Assembly (NCBI RefSeq): GCF_001653715.1
Contig: NZ_LWHQ01000029.1
Location: 1 to 51,350 of the forward strand
DNA length: 51,350 bases
Direction of reading: 5' to 3'
DNA from: Methylobacterium platani
GTDB lineage: Bacteria > Pseudomonadota > Alphaproteobacteria > Rhizobiales > Beijerinckiaceae
The notes under the pieces were generated by a model. It saw only the letters and a program-made list of their open reading frames with translations. It ran no database searches and was not told the origin of the DNA. This document shows, in pieces, positions 49,974-51,350 of this stretch (its first letter is position 1; each line of letters opens with the position of its first letter). The translations under genes and the position numbers were made by a program.

Positions 49974-50741
49974 TCAAATGTAGCGCAGGAAACCGCCCAC
50001 GCGACCGACGATGCGGACTTGATCGCGCTCCGCAGCCGGCACGATCGCGTCTTCGTAATGGCCGCCCTTGTTGTCGCTGATCACCTTCAGGCCGCCGTCC
50101 AGCTGAGGACGGATGCGTTTGATCAGCACGGCATCGCCGTAGGCAAGAGCGTATATCTCCTCGTCACGAACGCGGTTCTGCGACGTATCAACAATGACGA
50201 GATCTTTATCCAACAACGTAGGCGCCATTGAGTGGCCGCTTAGACGCAACACATGTGCGTAGTGTGGGTTGATACCCACCTCCCGTAAGTAGCGCCTACT
50301 AACTGACAAATAGTCCTCGATTTCCCCCCTTGTCGGAATTAGCCCATGACCCGCCGAACCGTCAATGGTGAGCCGCGGCAGGGCGATAGCATCTTCGCTG
50401 CCCTCAACCGGCATGGAACCTTGCATTAGCGACGCCCCCGTGTGTTCCCTTTTCGTTCTCATAACGGTTAGGGCATCATTGGGTTGCGCGGCAGGGTGGT
50501 ATTCGCCTTTTGCGAGCCAATCCACAGTTTCCCCTGCGGCCTCGCACAAGCGGATCAGCGCGAAGAAATCCGGCCTGGTCCGACCGAGCCGCCACGAGGT
50601 CAGCTGATCGACCGAGCCGCCCGTCAGGTCCGCCGCAGCTTGTCCGCCGCCAATCCGATTAATCACGGACTCAAGCCGGTCCCTGAAGCCGCTTGTGAAA
50701 CCGGGAACCGGCTTCCCAGTTTCCTTGATCGGCCTTGCCAT
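49974..50741 (-). CDS. S24-family phage repressor (CI/LexA-like)
   Basis: A 255-residue repressor with an N-terminal HTH (about residues 17-80, GGGQAAADLTGGSVDQLTSW, then RLGRTRP) and a C-terminal S24 peptidase domain. The catalytic Ser is in RLSGHSMAPTLL and the Lys in GDAVLIKRIRP. A probable self-cleavage bond lies in DGSAGHGLIPT (Ala-Gly). It should hold the prophage silent and be inactivated upon RecA/SOS induction. It is divergent from the Ner-like gene, with palindromic operators between. The left half of the prophage immunity region is thus complete. Confidence 0.9.
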   Translation of the reverse strand: MARPIKETGKPVPGFTSGFRDRLESVINRIGGGQAAADLTGGSVDQLTSWRLGRTRPDFFALIRLCEAAGETVDWLAKGEYHPAAQPNDALTVMRTKREHTGASLMQGSMPVEGSEDAIALPRLTIDGSAGHGLIPTRGEIEDYLSVSRRYLREVGINPHYAHVLRLSGHSMAPTLLDKDLVIVDTSQNRVRDEEIYALAYGDAVLIKRIRPQLDGGLKVISDNKGGHYEDAIVPAAERDQVRIVGRVGGFLRYI

Positions 50742-50782
50742 CGTCTAAGCCACTGATTTAAAAGCAGAAACTATCATTATTC

Positions 50783-50845
50783 CGTGAAAATACGGATATC
50801 GAAGTGGGAAACCGATTTCTCACTTCCAAAACCGTGAAATCACGG
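50783..50845. promoter_or_regulatory. Operators between divergent prophage regulators
   Basis: Two related palindromes: CCGTGAAAATACGG at 50783-50796 and CCGTGAAATCACGG at 50832-50845 (the second perfect). Between them is a longer imperfect palindrome, GAAGTGGGAAA and TTTCTCACTTC (50802-50827). They lie in the gap between the repressor and the Ner-like gene and are probably bound by both regulators. Confidence 0.65.
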
Positions 50846-50922
50846 ATACGATCGTTCTACCAACTGTTGCAACGCGACCCGAGAGGCCGGCCTGCCAGCC
50901 GGCGGTTCCCAGGAGCCAGAAT

Positions 50923-51234
50923 GTGACCCAGGCCGTGACCCCACAGCCCGCCCGGTGGACGCCGGACCGCATCCGAGATGAAGTCCGGCGCCGAAACCTG
51001 ACACTCCGGGGGATCGCGCTCGCCGCTGGCCTCCACGAGGCGTCCTGTCGCCAGGCGCTCCATGGGATCAACCGGAAGGGCGCCGATGCGCTCGCTGAAG
51101 CGCTCGACATCCCGTTCGACACGCTCTTCCCCGAGGGGTTCGTTCAGAGCCGGCGCCAAGCTAGCGTGAAGCAGCTGGCAGAGTCCCGGCAAAAGCGCGC
51201 CGCCCCCGCTGACAAGATTGCAGCCCGGGCCTGA
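50923..51234 (+). CDS. Ner/Nlp-like DNA-binding protein (early phage regulator)
   Basis: A 103-residue protein with WTPDRIRDEVRRRNLTLRGI followed by ALAAGLHEASCRQALHGINR, the Ner/Nlp helix-turn-helix of Mu-like phages. The HTH covers about residues 12-70; the tail is basic. It starts with GTG 50923, with AGGAG seven bases upstream. In Mu, Ner turns down early transcription, and its gene is divergent from the repressor as here. This points to a transposable Mu-like prophage entering from the right. Confidence 0.8.
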   Translation: MTQAVTPQPARWTPDRIRDEVRRRNLTLRGIALAAGLHEASCRQALHGINRKGADALAEALDIPFDTLFPEGFVQSRRQASVKQLAESRQKRAAPADKIAARA

Positions 51235-51319
51235 GTGCCCTGGCAGCCTTAACCACGATCGCTGACGGCCAAGCCTCGCGACGTTCGCAGCTCCCCCACC
51301 AGAGCAGGACCACCCTGTG

Positions 51320-51350
51320 ATGAACGTGTGCTGGGATTGCCCCGGATCGG
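51320..51350 (+). CDS. Possible start of the next prophage gene (cut by window edge)
   Basis: An ATG with an in-frame GTG just before it opens a frame reading MNVCWDCPGS up to the window end. It lies 85 bases after the Ner-like gene on the same strand. Too short to judge; the ribosome-binding site is weak. Confidence 0.2.
   Translation, partial: MNVCWDCPGS

Overview
The window is high-GC DNA with a codon style, gene content and short hairpin-type intergenic elements that suggest an alphaproteobacterium of the Methylobacterium type. The genus is inferred from general resemblance; no search was run. Most of it is an ordinary GC-rich chromosome, broken by four AT-rich, poorly codon-adapted islets that look acquired.

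Layout: 1-1.6 kb holds rimO and, directly behind it, an unusual open frame for a two-helix membrane peptide cut by the window edge. 1.8-3.2 kb is AT-rich islet 1 (an SDH_sah/S49-type serine protease plus a small partner). 3.3-6.2 kb is a folate operon, pabB-pabA-pabC. 6.3-11.9 kb is a complete dipeptide-type ABC importer (binding protein, two permeases, two ATPases). A membrane nucleotide cyclase, a VOC protein and tRNA-Ser(UGA) follow.

14.1-17.9 kb is AT-rich islet 2, immediately downstream of tRNA-Ser: a PP2C phosphatase, a Ser/Thr kinase, and a second kinase fused to a C-terminal cold-shock-like nucleic-acid-binding domain, tightly packed as one operon. This phospho-signalling cassette is the best candidate here for an undescribed (possibly defence) system.

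17.9-25.3 kb, all on the minus strand: LysR regulator, a PNPOx/reductase/ferredoxin fusion, GST, metallophosphoesterase, LLM flavin oxidoreductase and trpS. trpS is preceded by a promoter and a 16-residue leader peptide with tandem Trp codons, so it probably has an attenuator. Next come an amidoligase coupled to a second, divergent nucleotide cyclase, then an RHH regulator with an 11-bp phased operator array driving a PHB-depolymerase-type esterase. 29.7-33.7 kb is an Fe(III) importer (fbpCAB). 34-38.2 kb has small proteins and a lipid/lipid A-type glycosyl modification set (GT39, GT2, LpxB-N-like). 38.2-40.7 kb has a PRC-like secreted protein, a GlsB/YeaQ-type membrane protein, lipA and a RatA/COQ10-like START protein.

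40.8-42.6 kb is AT-rich islet 3: a nucleotidyltransferase-fold protein overlapping an unrecognised 310-residue protein. 42.6-49.4 kb is mostly single metabolic and hypothetical genes (SGNH hydrolase, alpha/beta hydrolase, ChaC, FMN-binding protein, metC-like). From about 49.5 kb to the right edge lies the immunity region of a Mu-like or lambdoid prophage (islet 4): an S24 self-cleaving repressor divergent from a Ner-like regulator, with palindromic operators between. The phage body lies beyond the window.
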